From Salinarimonas sp052380005 (GTDB lineage: Bacteria > Pseudomonadota > Alphaproteobacteria > Rhizobiales > Beijerinckiaceae): 64,000 nucleotides of DNA. Shown here one piece after another: positions 8,501 through 17,001 of the stretch (within the stretch, counting starts at the first letter, position 1; every line of letters starts with the position of its first letter). Where the stretch lies: assembly GCA_052380005.1 (NCBI GenBank), contig JBQTCJ010000007.1; one strand, 5' to 3'. The notes below the pieces were generated by a model. That model had not been told where the DNA came from and searched no databases. It saw only the letters and a list, made by a program, of their open reading frames with translations. The translations under genes and the position numbers were made by a program.

Positions 8501-9988
8501 CTACCCCCGCCAGAACCGCGGCATGAACAGGATCAGCACCGTGAAGAGCTCGAGCCGCCCGAGCAGCATGGCGAACGCCAAAACCCATTTCACCGGGTCG
8601 GGCAGCGAGGAGAAGTTGCCGGCGGGCCCGATGATCGGGCCGAGGCCCGGGCCGACGTTCGACAGGGCGGATACGGCGGCCGAGGCGCTCGTCAGGAAGT
8701 CGAGGTCGAAGGCCATCAGCACGATGGTGATGATCGAGTAGCACACGAAGAACAGCGAGAAGAACACCACCACGGAGGCGACGACGTCGTCGGGAAGCGG
8801 GCGCTTGGCGTAGGTGCGCGGGAAGACGCCGCGGGGATAGATCAGGTGCAGGAAGTGGCTGTGCAGCAGCCGCGCCATCACCTCGTAGCGGAAGATCTTC
8901 ACGCCGCCCGCGGTGGAGCCCGTGCAGCCGCCCACGAACATCAGGCCGAAGAACACGCCCACCGCCACGTTGCCCCAGGCGCCGTAGTCGGTGGAGGCGA
9001 AGCCCGTCGTCGTCACCACCGAGACGATGTTGAAGGCCGCGTGGCGTATCGCGTCGACCAGCGCGTAGCGCTCCGAGGAGACGAGCCAGAGCGTCATCAG
9101 CGTGACCACCACCGCGAGGAAGCCGAACAGGATGCGCACCTGGCTGTTGCGCAGCGTGTCGAGCTCGCCCTGGAACAGGCGTACGTAGAGCACGAAGGGC
9201 ACGGCGCCCGCCAGCATGCCGACGACCGCGATCCAGTGCACCGCCGGGTTCACCCAATTGCCGAGCGAGTTGTCGTGGGTCGAGAAGCCCGCCGTCGAGA
9301 TCGTGGTGAGCGCGTGCGCCAGCGCGTCGAAGGGCGTCATCCCCGCGATCCAGTAGGCGAGCGCGCAGGCGACCGTGAAGCCGGCGTAGAGCGACACGAT
9401 GGCGGTCGCGATCTCGCGCACCCGCGGCAGCACCTTCTCCGAGCGGTCCGAGCTCTCTGTGCGGAAGAGCTGCATGCCGCCGACGCCGAGCGCCGGCAGG
9501 ATGGCGATCGCGGTGGCGATGATGCCGATGCCGCCCATCCACTGCAGCAGCGCCCGCCAGATCAGCACGCCGGGCGGCGCGTCCTGCAGGCCCACGATCA
9601 CCGTCGCGCCCGTCGTGGTGAGGCCCGACATCGATTCGAAGAAGGCGTTGGCGAAGCTCTCGCGCAGCTGGGCGTAGTCGGAGAAGTACAGCGGCAGGGC
9701 GGCGAAGAGGGCCACCGTCAGCCAGGTCAGCGGGGTGAGCACGAAGGCCTGGCGCAGCGTCAGCCCGCCGGCGAGCTTGGTGCGCGCCACCGTCACGAGG
9801 GAGATCCCGCAGGTGAAGGTGACGGCCGAGGAGAGCGCGAAGGCACGCCAGTCCTCGTTGCGGGCGTAGAGATCGAAGCCGGCGGGGATCAGCATCGCCG
9901 CCGAGAGCGACAAGAGCATCCCGCCGACGAGGAGCATGATCGGCCGGAAGGCCGGCGGCGTCCAGGTGTCGAGCGAGACGCGCGCCAT
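8501..9988 (-). CDS. trkH: Trk potassium uptake channel subunit TrkH
   Basis: TrkH is the inner-membrane pore of the Trk potassium uptake system. The 495-residue protein is strongly hydrophobic and keeps the four pore-loop repeats: SGLTTTGATV (about 119-128), LTTISTAGFSTH (about 227-238), VVTTTGFASTDYG (about 325-337) and SALSNVGPGLGP (about 440-451). The glycine after each T/S-T/V-x signature forms the selectivity filter in this family. It lies four bases after trkA on the same strand, so the pore and its regulatory subunit are probably one operon. Confidence 0.96.
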   Translation of the reverse strand: MARVSLDTWTPPAFRPIMLLVGGMLLSLSAAMLIPAGFDLYARNEDWRAFALSSAVTFTCGISLVTVARTKLAGGLTLRQAFVLTPLTWLTVALFAALPLYFSDYAQLRESFANAFFESMSGLTTTGATVIVGLQDAPPGVLIWRALLQWMGGIGIIATAIAILPALGVGGMQLFRTESSDRSEKVLPRVREIATAIVSLYAGFTVACALAYWIAGMTPFDALAHALTTISTAGFSTHDNSLGNWVNPAVHWIAVVGMLAGAVPFVLYVRLFQGELDTLRNSQVRILFGFLAVVVTLMTLWLVSSERYALVDAIRHAAFNIVSVVTTTGFASTDYGAWGNVAVGVFFGLMFVGGCTGSTAGGVKIFRYEVMARLLHSHFLHLIYPRGVFPRTYAKRPLPDDVVASVVVFFSLFFVCYSIITIVLMAFDLDFLTSASAAVSALSNVGPGLGPIIGPAGNFSSLPDPVKWVLAFAMLLGRLELFTVLILFMPRFWRG

Positions 9989-9992
9989 CGGC

Positions 9993-11390
9993 TCAGCGCT
10001 CGCCGATGCGGATGTCGGGTCCCTTGCCCGCCAGGAAGGCCTCCGCCTTCTTCAGCGCCTTGTAGGTCACCATCGCAATGACGGAATCCCCGGCCTGGAC
10101 CAGGAAGTCGCCATGGGGGATCACGACCTGCTCGCCGCGCACGACCGCCCCGATGAGCATGCCGTCGGGCAGGCCGATCTGGTTGATCGGGCCCGATACG
10201 AGCTTCGAGCCGGCTTGCGCCTTCGCCTCGATCACCTCGCCGAACTCCTCGCGCAGCGTGTAGAGCGCCGACACCGAGCGGTGGCGCACGTGGCGCAGGA
10301 TGGTCGAGATGGTGATGGCGTTGGGCGAGACCACCGCGTCGATGCCGAGCGAGGGCATGATCGGCTCGTAGCTCGTCTTGTTGACGAGCGTGATCGCGCG
10401 CTTGCAGCCCATGCGCTTGGCGAGCACGGAGGAGAAGATGTTGGTCTCGTCGTCGTTGGTGACGGCGACCACCGTCTCGGCGGAGCCGGCGTTCGCCTCC
10501 TCGAGCACGTCGGTGTCGAGCGCGTCCCCGTGCAGCACCACGGCGCGGTCGCCGAGCTCGCGGGAGACGAACTCCGCGCGCTCGCGGGAATGCTCGATGA
10601 TCTTGAGGCGCACGTAGGGCGCCTCGCGGGCGAGCATCTTGGCGAGGTTGAGCCCGACGTTGCCGCCGCCGACCACCACGACGCGGCGCGCGACCCGCTC
10701 CTCGTGGCCGAACACGGCCATCACCCGGTCGACCCGGGAGGGCTCGGTGACGACGTAGACGTCGTCGCCCTTCTCGATGCGGTCGGCGCCCTTGGGCACG
10801 AAGGCGGTGCCGTCGCGCACGATGGCGACGACGATCATGTGCGGGTCGGGCATCACCTGCGGCACCTCGGAGAGCGTGCGACCGGTGAGCACGCAGCCCG
10901 GCGTGTCGGTGTGGATGCCCATCAGCTGCACGCGGCCTTCCGCCAGCGGCACGGTGTCGAAGGCGCCGGGCGTGCGCAGGCGGCGCGCGACGCCGTTCGC
11001 CACCTCGAGCTCGGGCGAGATGACGACGTCGATGGGCATCTGGTCGGCGGCGTAGAGCGCGCGGGAATAGGGGTCGAGGTAGCCGTGATGGCGCACACGG
11101 GCGATGCGGCGCGGCACGCGGAAGAGCGAATAGGCGACCTGGGCGGCCACCATGTTCACCTCGTCCGAGCGCGTGACGGCGATCAGCATGTCCGCCTCGC
11201 GACAGCCGGCGCGCTCGAGCACCTCCGGGTGCGAGGCGTGGCCCACCATGCCGCGGACCTCGTAGCTCTCGTCCACGCGCCTGGCCTGGGCGGGATCGGA
11301 GTCCACGACGGTGACGTCGATCCCCTCGTTGGCGAGATGGCGCGCGATGGTGGAGCCCACCTGTCCCGCGCCGCAGACGACGATCTTCAT
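9993..11390 (-). CDS. trkA: Trk potassium transporter subunit TrkA
   Basis: TrkA is the cytoplasmic NAD(H)/nucleotide-binding ring that gates TrkH. Two RCK (TrkA-N/TrkA-C) halves are visible. The first begins MKIVVCGAGQVGSTIARHLA; the second has VVVVGGGNVGLNLAKML near residue 235. Each is followed by a TrkA-C domain, the last ending near MVTYKALKKAEAFLAG. The product is 465 residues, normal for the duplicated form. The start at 11390 matches the family N-terminus; the open frame extends upstream but that part is not conserved-looking. Confidence 0.95.
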   Translation of the reverse strand: MKIVVCGAGQVGSTIARHLANEGIDVTVVDSDPAQARRVDESYEVRGMVGHASHPEVLERAGCREADMLIAVTRSDEVNMVAAQVAYSLFRVPRRIARVRHHGYLDPYSRALYAADQMPIDVVISPELEVANGVARRLRTPGAFDTVPLAEGRVQLMGIHTDTPGCVLTGRTLSEVPQVMPDPHMIVVAIVRDGTAFVPKGADRIEKGDDVYVVTEPSRVDRVMAVFGHEERVARRVVVVGGGNVGLNLAKMLAREAPYVRLKIIEHSRERAEFVSRELGDRAVVLHGDALDTDVLEEANAGSAETVVAVTNDDETNIFSSVLAKRMGCKRAITLVNKTSYEPIMPSLGIDAVVSPNAITISTILRHVRHRSVSALYTLREEFGEVIEAKAQAGSKLVSGPINQIGLPDGMLIGAVVRGEQVVIPHGDFLVQAGDSVIAMVTYKALKKAEAFLAGKGPDIRIGER

Positions 11391-11630
11391 GCCCTGCCCG
11401 TCGCGTGTTCGACACCCGCCGCGCACGAGGGCCGCGCGTGGTCGGGAAAGGTTCGGACCGCCCTGCGGGGCGAAGGCCGGAAGCCCGTGTGTACGACGAA
11501 GCGGGAGTGCCGACAAGCCGGGGGCGCGGCCGGACGCGCGCCCGAACGCGACCGGGCCGCGCGCCACCGCCTGGAGGCGGGGCACGCGGCCGCTCGTCGT
11601 CGGGTCGGCGCCCGCGGGAAGGCGAGGACG

Positions 11631-12500
11631 TCAGTGACGCCCGTTGCCGCCGGGGCTCGTGCGCCGCGCGGCGTCCTCTTCCTCGTTGCGCTCGCGACGC
11701 CATTCGTCCTCGTGGACGGGGTGGCCGCCCTCCTCGGAGAAGGCGTGGTGGGCGTAGTCCCGGCCGCGGTCGATCGCGTCGCGGGCGTAGCCCATGCCGC
11801 GCTCCTGCGCCTCGCGGGCGTAGTCGTAGCCGCGACGGCGCGCCTCGTCGGCGTAGGGCCCGTAGTACCGGTCCTCCTGGCGCGTGCGCGGCAGGAGCGC
11901 GCCGAGCGCGAGGCCGGCGGCGAGGCCGAGCACGCCGATCAGGATCGGGTTCTCGCGCAGGATGCCGCGGCCGGCGTCGTAGGCCTCGCGGCCGTAGGCC
12001 ATGGCGTCCTCGTAGTATTCCTCGCCGTAGTGGCGCGCCTGATCCCAGGCGGCCTGGCCGCGGCGGCTCGCCTCCTCGTAGTACTCCTCGCCGCGGCGAC
12101 GGGCCTCGTCGTAGTAGCCCTCGCCGCGGGCGCGGGCCTCGCCGAGACGCTCGCGCCCGTGCTCCTGCGCACCGGCGGCGCGGTGGCGGGTCTCCTCGTA
12201 GGCTCGGGCGGCGCGGTCGCGCACCGAATCCGACGAGCTCGAACCGGCGCGGCCGCCGCCGGGGGCGGCGGCGTAGGTCGGGTGCGGCGAGTAGGTGCCG
12301 CCAGGCGCGGGATTCGGCGTGTAGGGCGGCGTCCCGGCCGCACCCGGGGTCGCGGGCATCGGCGTCGGGCTCATGCCGGGCGTCGAGCCCGGCGCGGCGG
12401 GCGAGACCGGGCTCGCCGCCGTGGCGGGCTGGGCCGGGCGATCCGAGCGGGCGTCGCCCGGCTCGACGATCGGCTTCTCGTCCTTCCTGATCTCGGCCAT
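11631..12500 (-). CDS. Tyr/Arg/Glu-repeat membrane-anchored protein, unknown function
   Basis: No named function was recognised. The 289-residue product starts MAEIRKDEKPIVEPGDARSD. A Pro/Ala/Gly-rich disordered region (about 20-85) precedes charged helical repeats of the form RxGExYYxEAxxRG (about 95-175), one hydrophobic segment (ENPILIGVLGLAAGLALGAL, about 188-207) and a second charged repeat tail with DYAREAQERGMGYARD. The organisation suggests a membrane-anchored amphipathic coiled region. An AGGAGA site precedes the ATG at 12500. It is the last of four same-strand genes that share composition and the ENPI-hydrophobic-segment motif, so a common envelope/stress role is inferred. Confidence 0.75.
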   Translation of the reverse strand: MAEIRKDEKPIVEPGDARSDRPAQPATAASPVSPAAPGSTPGMSPTPMPATPGAAGTPPYTPNPAPGGTYSPHPTYAAAPGGGRAGSSSSDSVRDRAARAYEETRHRAAGAQEHGRERLGEARARGEGYYDEARRRGEEYYEEASRRGQAAWDQARHYGEEYYEDAMAYGREAYDAGRGILRENPILIGVLGLAAGLALGALLPRTRQEDRYYGPYADEARRRGYDYAREAQERGMGYARDAIDRGRDYAHHAFSEEGGHPVHEDEWRRERNEEEDAARRTSPGGNGRH

Positions 12501-12570
12501 GATGGTCTCCTTTCGCGAGGCATTCGCCTCGATCGTGTGTCTCGCAGGCTCGACGGCGGCGCGCCCCGCG

Positions 12571-13074
12571 TCAGCGGCGCACGCCCGATGTCGATCCCGC
12601 CACCGGCGCGTAGGGCGCCGGACGTTCGGGGCTGAGGGGCTCGACCGGCGGGCGGCCGGCCCCGGCGGGCGTCTCCGTGCGCACCATGTCCGCGGGGACG
12701 GGATGCGCCCGTGCGGCCGGGTCGATGTCGGTGTCGCGCAGGGCGGGATCACCCGAGACGTGTCGACGCGCGGGGCGATCCCAGACGCCCCGCTGCTTCA
12801 GATCCTCGCGAGCCGTCCGGCGCCGGCCGGCGCTCGTCATCGACAAGGCGAGCCAGCCGACGCCGGCGGCGACCAGCAGGACCGGAATCGGGTTCTCCCG
12901 GATCGCCTCGGCCGCGCGGTCGAGCTGCGGGCCCCAGCCGTAGCGCCGCGCCGTGCCGAGCACGTCGTCGGCGACGCCGGACGCGTTCATGCGGTCCTGC
13001 AGGCGGTCGATCGTGTGGTCGAGCCGCGCGCGGCTCTCCTCGATGTCCCGCTCGAGATCGGTCATCTTGTTCAT
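12571..13074 (-). CDS. DUF3618 membrane protein
   Basis: The product matches the DUF3618 pattern: an N-terminal acidic helix (DLERDIEESRARLDHTIDRL, about 6-25) followed by RENPIPVLLVAAGVGWLALS, a single transmembrane segment at about 78-97, then a basic and Pro-rich tail. The family's function is not known; its members commonly sit with holin-like DUF1469 genes, as here. A GGGGAACGCG sequence precedes the ATG at 13074. It lies 16 bases after the DUF1469 gene in the four-gene minus-strand cluster. Confidence 0.85.
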   Translation of the reverse strand: MNKMTDLERDIEESRARLDHTIDRLQDRMNASGVADDVLGTARRYGWGPQLDRAAEAIRENPIPVLLVAAGVGWLALSMTSAGRRRTAREDLKQRGVWDRPARRHVSGDPALRDTDIDPAARAHPVPADMVRTETPAGAGRPPVEPLSPERPAPYAPVAGSTSGVRR

Positions 13075-13090
13075 CGCGTTCCCCTCGGGG

Positions 13091-13525
13091 TCAGTGGCGC
13101 CGGTTCGAGAGCACGTCGCCGTCGCGCTCCACCGAGCGGATCGTGTGCGTGGGCTCGAGCGTGGCCGCGGACAGCTTCGAGCGTCCGTAGAGGACGAGCG
13201 CGATCGTGATCACGAGCAGCACGCCGGCCACGATCAACGACGCGAGCGCATCGGACCCGACGACCACGGCGAGCCAGTCCACCAGGGCGTCCGTGAGCAG
13301 GATGATCGTGCCGATGGCGAAGACGCTCGAGGCGAGAAGCGCTACGAGACCGGCCACGACGAGCTTCACGTTGTGGCTCATCTCCGCGCGGAAGAGGGCC
13401 ACCTCCTTGCGGGCGAGATCGGCCGCCTCGCGCAGGGCCTCGGCGACGAGGCCCTGGATCGAGGCGTTCTCGCGGGCGCTGCGGCGGGCGTACTCGGCGT
13501 CGGCTGCGGGATCGCGATGATCCAT
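13091..13525 (-). CDS. Phage-holin-superfamily III / DUF1469 membrane protein
   Basis: This is a 144-residue protein with an N-terminal amphipathic helix (LVAEALREAADLARKEVALF, about 26-45), then two hydrophobic hairpin segments (about 55-80 and 94-113). The arrangement is typical of the DUF1469 / Holin-X family. Despite the name these proteins are usually chromosomal and not tied to phage lysis. The start at 13525 follows a GAGGAGGCC stretch; the open frame extends far upstream but that is the shadow of the next gene. It is a member of the cluster behind the EcfG-like promoter. Confidence 0.85.
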   Translation of the reverse strand: MDHRDPAADAEYARRSARENASIQGLVAEALREAADLARKEVALFRAEMSHNVKLVVAGLVALLASSVFAIGTIILLTDALVDWLAVVVGSDALASLIVAGVLLVITIALVLYGRSKLSAATLEPTHTIRSVERDGDVLSNRRH

Positions 13526-13535
13526 GACGGCCTCC

Positions 13536-14294
13536 TCAGCTCTCGCCGCGCGGGCGCGCGGCGGCGTTGGCGGCGGCCTGCGCCGCGGCCGCGTTGGACG
13601 TGCCCGGCGCGCCGCCGGACCGCTCGGGCGTGCGGGTGCCCGAGACGTTCGGGCTCTCGCTGCGGGCGGCGCCGGTGCCCGTGGGACCCGCGTGGGTCTC
13701 GCCGGACGGCCGGCGCTCGGCGCCGTAGCCGCCGGGATCGCGTCCCGAGGTCTCGAAGCCCGCCTGCGCGGCGCCCGGCGCGTAGCCCGCACCGCCGTAG
13801 CGGCGGGCGTGGCGCTGCTCGCGCTGCCAGGCACCGTGCATGCGCCGCTCCTCCACCTCCTCGGCCGAGCTCTTCAGGAAGCGGGCGAGCATGAAGCCCG
13901 CGACCCCGGCGGCGGTGGCGAAGAGGGCGGGACGGCGGCGCGCGAGCTGCTCGACGTCGGCATAGACCTCGATGAAGCTGCGGTCTCGGATCTCCTCGGC
14001 GAGATTCTCGAGCCCGTCCGCGGCGCTGTCCACGAACAGCCGCAGGTTCGGCCGATCGTCGAAATTCTCCGAGCTCTCGCGCAGGGTGTGGGCGACGTCG
14101 TCGATCGACTGGACGGCGCTCTCCTTGCGGCGCTCGAGGTAGTCGGCCGCGCGGTCGCGGGCCCCGTTCACGAAGGCGTAGCCCGCCTCGCGCGCTTCCT
14201 CTGCGGTGTCGCGGGCGGCGTCGGAGGCCTCGCGCTTGAGCTCGTCCCAATCGGCGCGGGGACGATCGTCGCCGTTCTGAGCACTGGCGGTCAT
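13536..14294 (-). CDS. Stress-type amphipathic membrane-associated protein, unknown function
   Basis: No named family was assigned. The 252-residue product starts MTASAQNGDDRPRADWDELK. It has a long charged helical region (about 17-100) with DDVAHTLRESSENFDDRPNL, then a hydrophobic stretch in RRRPALFATAAGVAGFMLAR (about 136-155), then a Gly/Pro/Arg-rich tail. The plan of charged helix plus one RRxPxLF-type membrane segment is shared with the following genes. A GAGGAG site lies upstream of the ATG at 14294. It is the first gene of the four-gene cluster and sits about 30 bases below an EcfG-like promoter. Confidence 0.75.
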   Translation of the reverse strand: MTASAQNGDDRPRADWDELKREASDAARDTAEEAREAGYAFVNGARDRAADYLERRKESAVQSIDDVAHTLRESSENFDDRPNLRLFVDSAADGLENLAEEIRDRSFIEVYADVEQLARRRPALFATAAGVAGFMLARFLKSSAEEVEERRMHGAWQREQRHARRYGGAGYAPGAAQAGFETSGRDPGGYGAERRPSGETHAGPTGTGAARSESPNVSGTRTPERSGGAPGTSNAAAAQAAANAAARPRGES

Positions 14295-14325
14295 GGATGA
14301 GCACTCCTCGTCGGTTCGCGCTCTC

Positions 14326-14350
14326 AACATCCGAGCCGTGCGAGGGTTCC
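14326..14350 (-). promoter_or_regulatory. Predicted sigma-EcfG (general stress) promoter
   Basis: On the minus strand GGAAC (plus 14346-14350) is followed after 16 bases by TGTT (plus 14326-14329). The alphaproteobacterial EcfG consensus is GGAAC-N16/17-cGTT, so only one -10 base differs. The first gene of the DUF3618/DUF1469 cluster starts about 30 bases downstream. Confidence 0.6.
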
Positions 14351-14473
14351 GTGCCCTCGGCGGCCCAGGGCGACGCTTCGTCGCGCCGTCTCGCGCCCCC
14401 GTGCGCGCGCGGCCGTCGAACGTCCCGGCGGGCGGCGGCGTTGGCAGCTACGAGGACGCAGGCGAGAGGGAAA

Positions 14474-15574
14474 GTGCACGACGACGACGCCGACACGAGC
14501 ACGAGCGGCAGGCGGGCCGGACCGCCTCTCCCCCGGCGCCGGCCGCCGGGCCGCGGACACACGCCGCTGCCGGTCTCCCACGCGCGCGCCAGCGAGGAGG
14601 GTCGCGGACGCGACGCGACGAGCCCGTGGCGCATGCCGGCCAAGGGCCTGCGCGACGTCTTCTGGCGCGTGATCGAGGGCTACACGCGCGACCGCATCGC
14701 GCCCAACGCCGCGGGGGCGGCCTTCTTCCTCGTCTTCGCCATCGTTCCCTCGCTCGCCGCCCTCGTCGCCCTGTTCGGGCTCGTGGGCGACCCGGAGGTG
14801 CTCGCCGGGCAGCTCGACGAGCTCGAGGGCTTCCTGCCCGTGGGGCTGCTCGAGCTGATCGCCGGCGAGCTCGACCGGCTCATCGCGGCGCAGGCCGGCA
14901 CGCTCACCGCGACCTTCGCGATCACGCTCGCGATCGCCCTGTGGATCATCAACTCGGCGGTGCTCGCCCTGTTCGACGCCCTCAACGTCATCTACGGCGA
15001 GCGCGAGAAGCGCGCGCTCGTCTCGCTCTACGTCCGCTCCTTCGCCTTCACGGTGGCGACGCTGGCCTTCACGATGGTGCTGGTGAACGTCGTCGTCGGC
15101 GTGCCCGTGGTGCTCCAGGCCCTCCCGCTCGGCGGGCTGGGGCGGCTCCTCATCGCGGTGTTTCCCACGCTGGTCCTGTTCTTCGTCGCCAACGTCGGCA
15201 TCGCCGCGCTCTACCGCTACGGGCCGAGCCGCGTGGCGGCACGCTGGCGCTGGATCTCGCCGGGCTCGCTGACGGCAGCCGCCGTGTGGCTCGTTGGTTC
15301 GGCGGGGTTTTCGTACTATGTCTCCAACCTCACCGACTTTTCCGCGACCTACGGCTCGCTGGGCACGATCGCGGCGGTGATGATGTGGGCCTGGATCTCG
15401 ACGGTCATCCTGCTCGTGGGCGCGGAGGTCGACGCGGAGATGGAGCACCAGACGGCAGCCGACACGACCCGCCCGCCGGACGCGCCGCTCGGCGCCCGCG
15501 GCGCGGTCGTCGCCGACCAGGTGGGGGCCGCGAAGGTGGATGTCAGCGCGGATACCGGGGAGGGCGGCCCGTGA
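14474..15574 (+). CDS. YihY/UPF0761 family membrane protein
   Basis: This belongs to the polytopic family once mis-called ribonuclease BN. After a basic, disordered N-terminus of about 55 residues, the protein shows FWRVIEGYTRDRIAPNAAGA, then six or so hydrophobic segments, the conserved ALYRYGP, and YVSNLTDFSATYGSLGTIAA before the last helix. The substrate or role is unknown. The GTG at 14474 is chosen because GAGAGGG lies just upstream; the frame stays open to 14297 but overlaps the divergent promoter region. The stop overlaps the GTG of the NfeD gene, making this the first gene of a tightly overlapping three-gene operon. Confidence 0.85.
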   Translation: MHDDDADTSTSGRRAGPPLPRRRPPGRGHTPLPVSHARASEEGRGRDATSPWRMPAKGLRDVFWRVIEGYTRDRIAPNAAGAAFFLVFAIVPSLAALVALFGLVGDPEVLAGQLDELEGFLPVGLLELIAGELDRLIAAQAGTLTATFAITLAIALWIINSAVLALFDALNVIYGEREKRALVSLYVRSFAFTVATLAFTMVLVNVVVGVPVVLQALPLGGLGRLLIAVFPTLVLFFVANVGIAALYRYGPSRVAARWRWISPGSLTAAAVWLVGSAGFSYYVSNLTDFSATYGSLGTIAAVMMWAWISTVILLVGAEVDAEMEHQTAADTTRPPDAPLGARGAVVADQVGAAKVDVSADTGEGGP

Positions 15575-17001
15575 GGCACGTCGCACCCGCCCCGCGCATC
15601 GGCGTGACGACGCTGGCGCTCGTTCTCGCCGGCCTCGTCGTGGTGGCGGCACTGCGCCCCGCCGCGGCCCAGGTCGAGCCGCGCGCCGCGCGCTACGCGG
15701 TGGAGACCGTCGTCGTCGCCGACATCGACGGCCCCATCGGCCCCGCCACGACGCTGCTCGTCGAGAACGCGCTCGCGCAGGCCGCCGAGGCGCCCGGCGG
15801 CATGCTCGTCCTGCGCATGGACACGCCCGGCGGCCTCGACGCCGCCACCCGCGACATCGTCGCCGCGATCCTCGCCGCCCCCGTTCCGGTCGCGACCTTC
15901 GTCGCGCCGGCCGGCGCCCGCGCCGCCTCGGCGGGCACCTACATCCTGTATGCGAGCCACGTCGCGGCGATGGCGCAGAGCACCACGCTCGGCGCCGCGA
16001 CGCCGGTGAGCCTCGGCGGCGGCGCGGCCGGGGACGCGTCCGCGCGCAAGGCGATCAACGATTCCGCCGCCTATATCCGCGGCCTCGCCGAGCTGCGCGG
16101 GCGCAACGCCGCATTCGCCGAGGCCGCGGTGCGCGACGCCGCGACGCTGACCGCGGCCGACGCCGTGCAGGACGGCGTCGTCGAGATCCTGGCGAACGAC
16201 CTGCGCGCGATGCTGCGCGAGACGAACGGGCGCGTCGTGCGGCTGGGCGAGGCGGACGTGCGGCTCGGGACGAGCGGCGCGGCGATCGTGGCTCACGAGC
16301 CCGGCTTCCTGGTGGAGGCGCTGGCGCTGATCACCAACCCGAACATCGCCTACATCCTGCTGCTCATCGGCATCTACGGCATCATCTTCGAGTTCGCGAA
16401 CCCCGGCGTGATCTTCTCCGGCGTGGTCGGCGCGATCTCCCTGCTGCTCGCCCTCTACGCGCTCAACTTCCTGCCGATCGACGTGATGGGCGTGCTGCTC
16501 ATCGCGCTCGGCGTCGCGCTGATGGTGGCGGAGGTGTTCGTGCCCGCCTTCGGGGCGCTGGGCATCGGCGGGGCGGTCGCCTTCGGCTTCGGCTCCTTCA
16601 TCCTGTTCGACACGGACGCGCCGGGCTTCTCGCTCTCCCCCGCCGTCGCGCTCGCCGCGACGCTCGCCACCGGGCTCCTGCTGACCATCGTCCTCGCCGC
16701 CGCCGTGCGTGCGCTGCGGCGGCGCCCGGCGACCGGCGACGAGGCGCTCGTCGACGCGCGGGCGCGGGTGCTCCACTGGGAGGCCTTCGCCGGCGAGGTC
16801 GAGATCCACGGCGAGCGCTGGCGCGCCACGGCCGACGAGCCGCTCGCGCCCGGCGAGCCGGTGCGCGTCCTCTCCCGCGACGGCCTGACGCTCACGGTCG
16901 CGCGCCTCGGCGCGGACCACCGCGACCCGGCGTCCCCCGACGCACAGCCACCGGCGCATCGGCCGGCCGACCGTCCGGCAAACGTGAGGAGTACCCGATG
17001 A
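15571..17001 (+). CDS. NfeD-family membrane serine protease (ClpP-like domain)
   Basis: This is the long NfeD type: a signal segment (about 8-30), a ClpP-class protease domain, a membrane domain and a C-terminal OB-fold NfeDC domain. The protease part has VVADIDGPIGPATTLLVENA, the MDTPGGLDAATRDIV segment, the serine in ASAGTYILYASHVAAMA and the lysine region ARKAINDSAAYIRGLAE, which fit the Ser-Lys dyad of the archaeal homologue. Several hydrophobic segments follow from about residue 250. The start GTG at 15571 overlaps the upstream stop and has GGGAGG upstream. The stop overlaps the slipin ATG. NfeD proteases of this type are known to cut the C-terminus of their slipin partners. Confidence 0.93.
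   Translation: MRHVAPAPRIGVTTLALVLAGLVVVAALRPAAAQVEPRAARYAVETVVVADIDGPIGPATTLLVENALAQAAEAPGGMLVLRMDTPGGLDAATRDIVAAILAAPVPVATFVAPAGARAASAGTYILYASHVAAMAQSTTLGAATPVSLGGGAAGDASARKAINDSAAYIRGLAELRGRNAAFAEAAVRDAATLTAADAVQDGVVEILANDLRAMLRETNGRVVRLGEADVRLGTSGAAIVAHEPGFLVEALALITNPNIAYILLLIGIYGIIFEFANPGVIFSGVVGAISLLLALYALNFLPIDVMGVLLIALGVALMVAEVFVPAFGALGIGGAVAFGFGSFILFDTDAPGFSLSPAVALAATLATGLLLTIVLAAAVRALRRRPATGDEALVDARARVLHWEAFAGEVEIHGERWRATADEPLAPGEPVRVLSRDGLTLTVARLGADHRDPASPDAQPPAHRPADRPANVRSTR

Noticed and set aside
9936..12635. Long plus-strand open frame of about 900 codons opposite trkA and the next gene
   Set aside because: It is the antisense shadow of minus-strand genes with clear motifs; its translation is a run of Arg, His, Val and Gly blocks without domains.
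13091..13525. Prophage holin
   Set aside because: The holin superfamily III label is only a fold relation; no phage genes are nearby and the gene sits in a stress-type cluster.
14474..15574. Ribonuclease BN
   Set aside because: An old mis-annotation for YihY-family membrane proteins; the sequence is polytopic with no nuclease motif.
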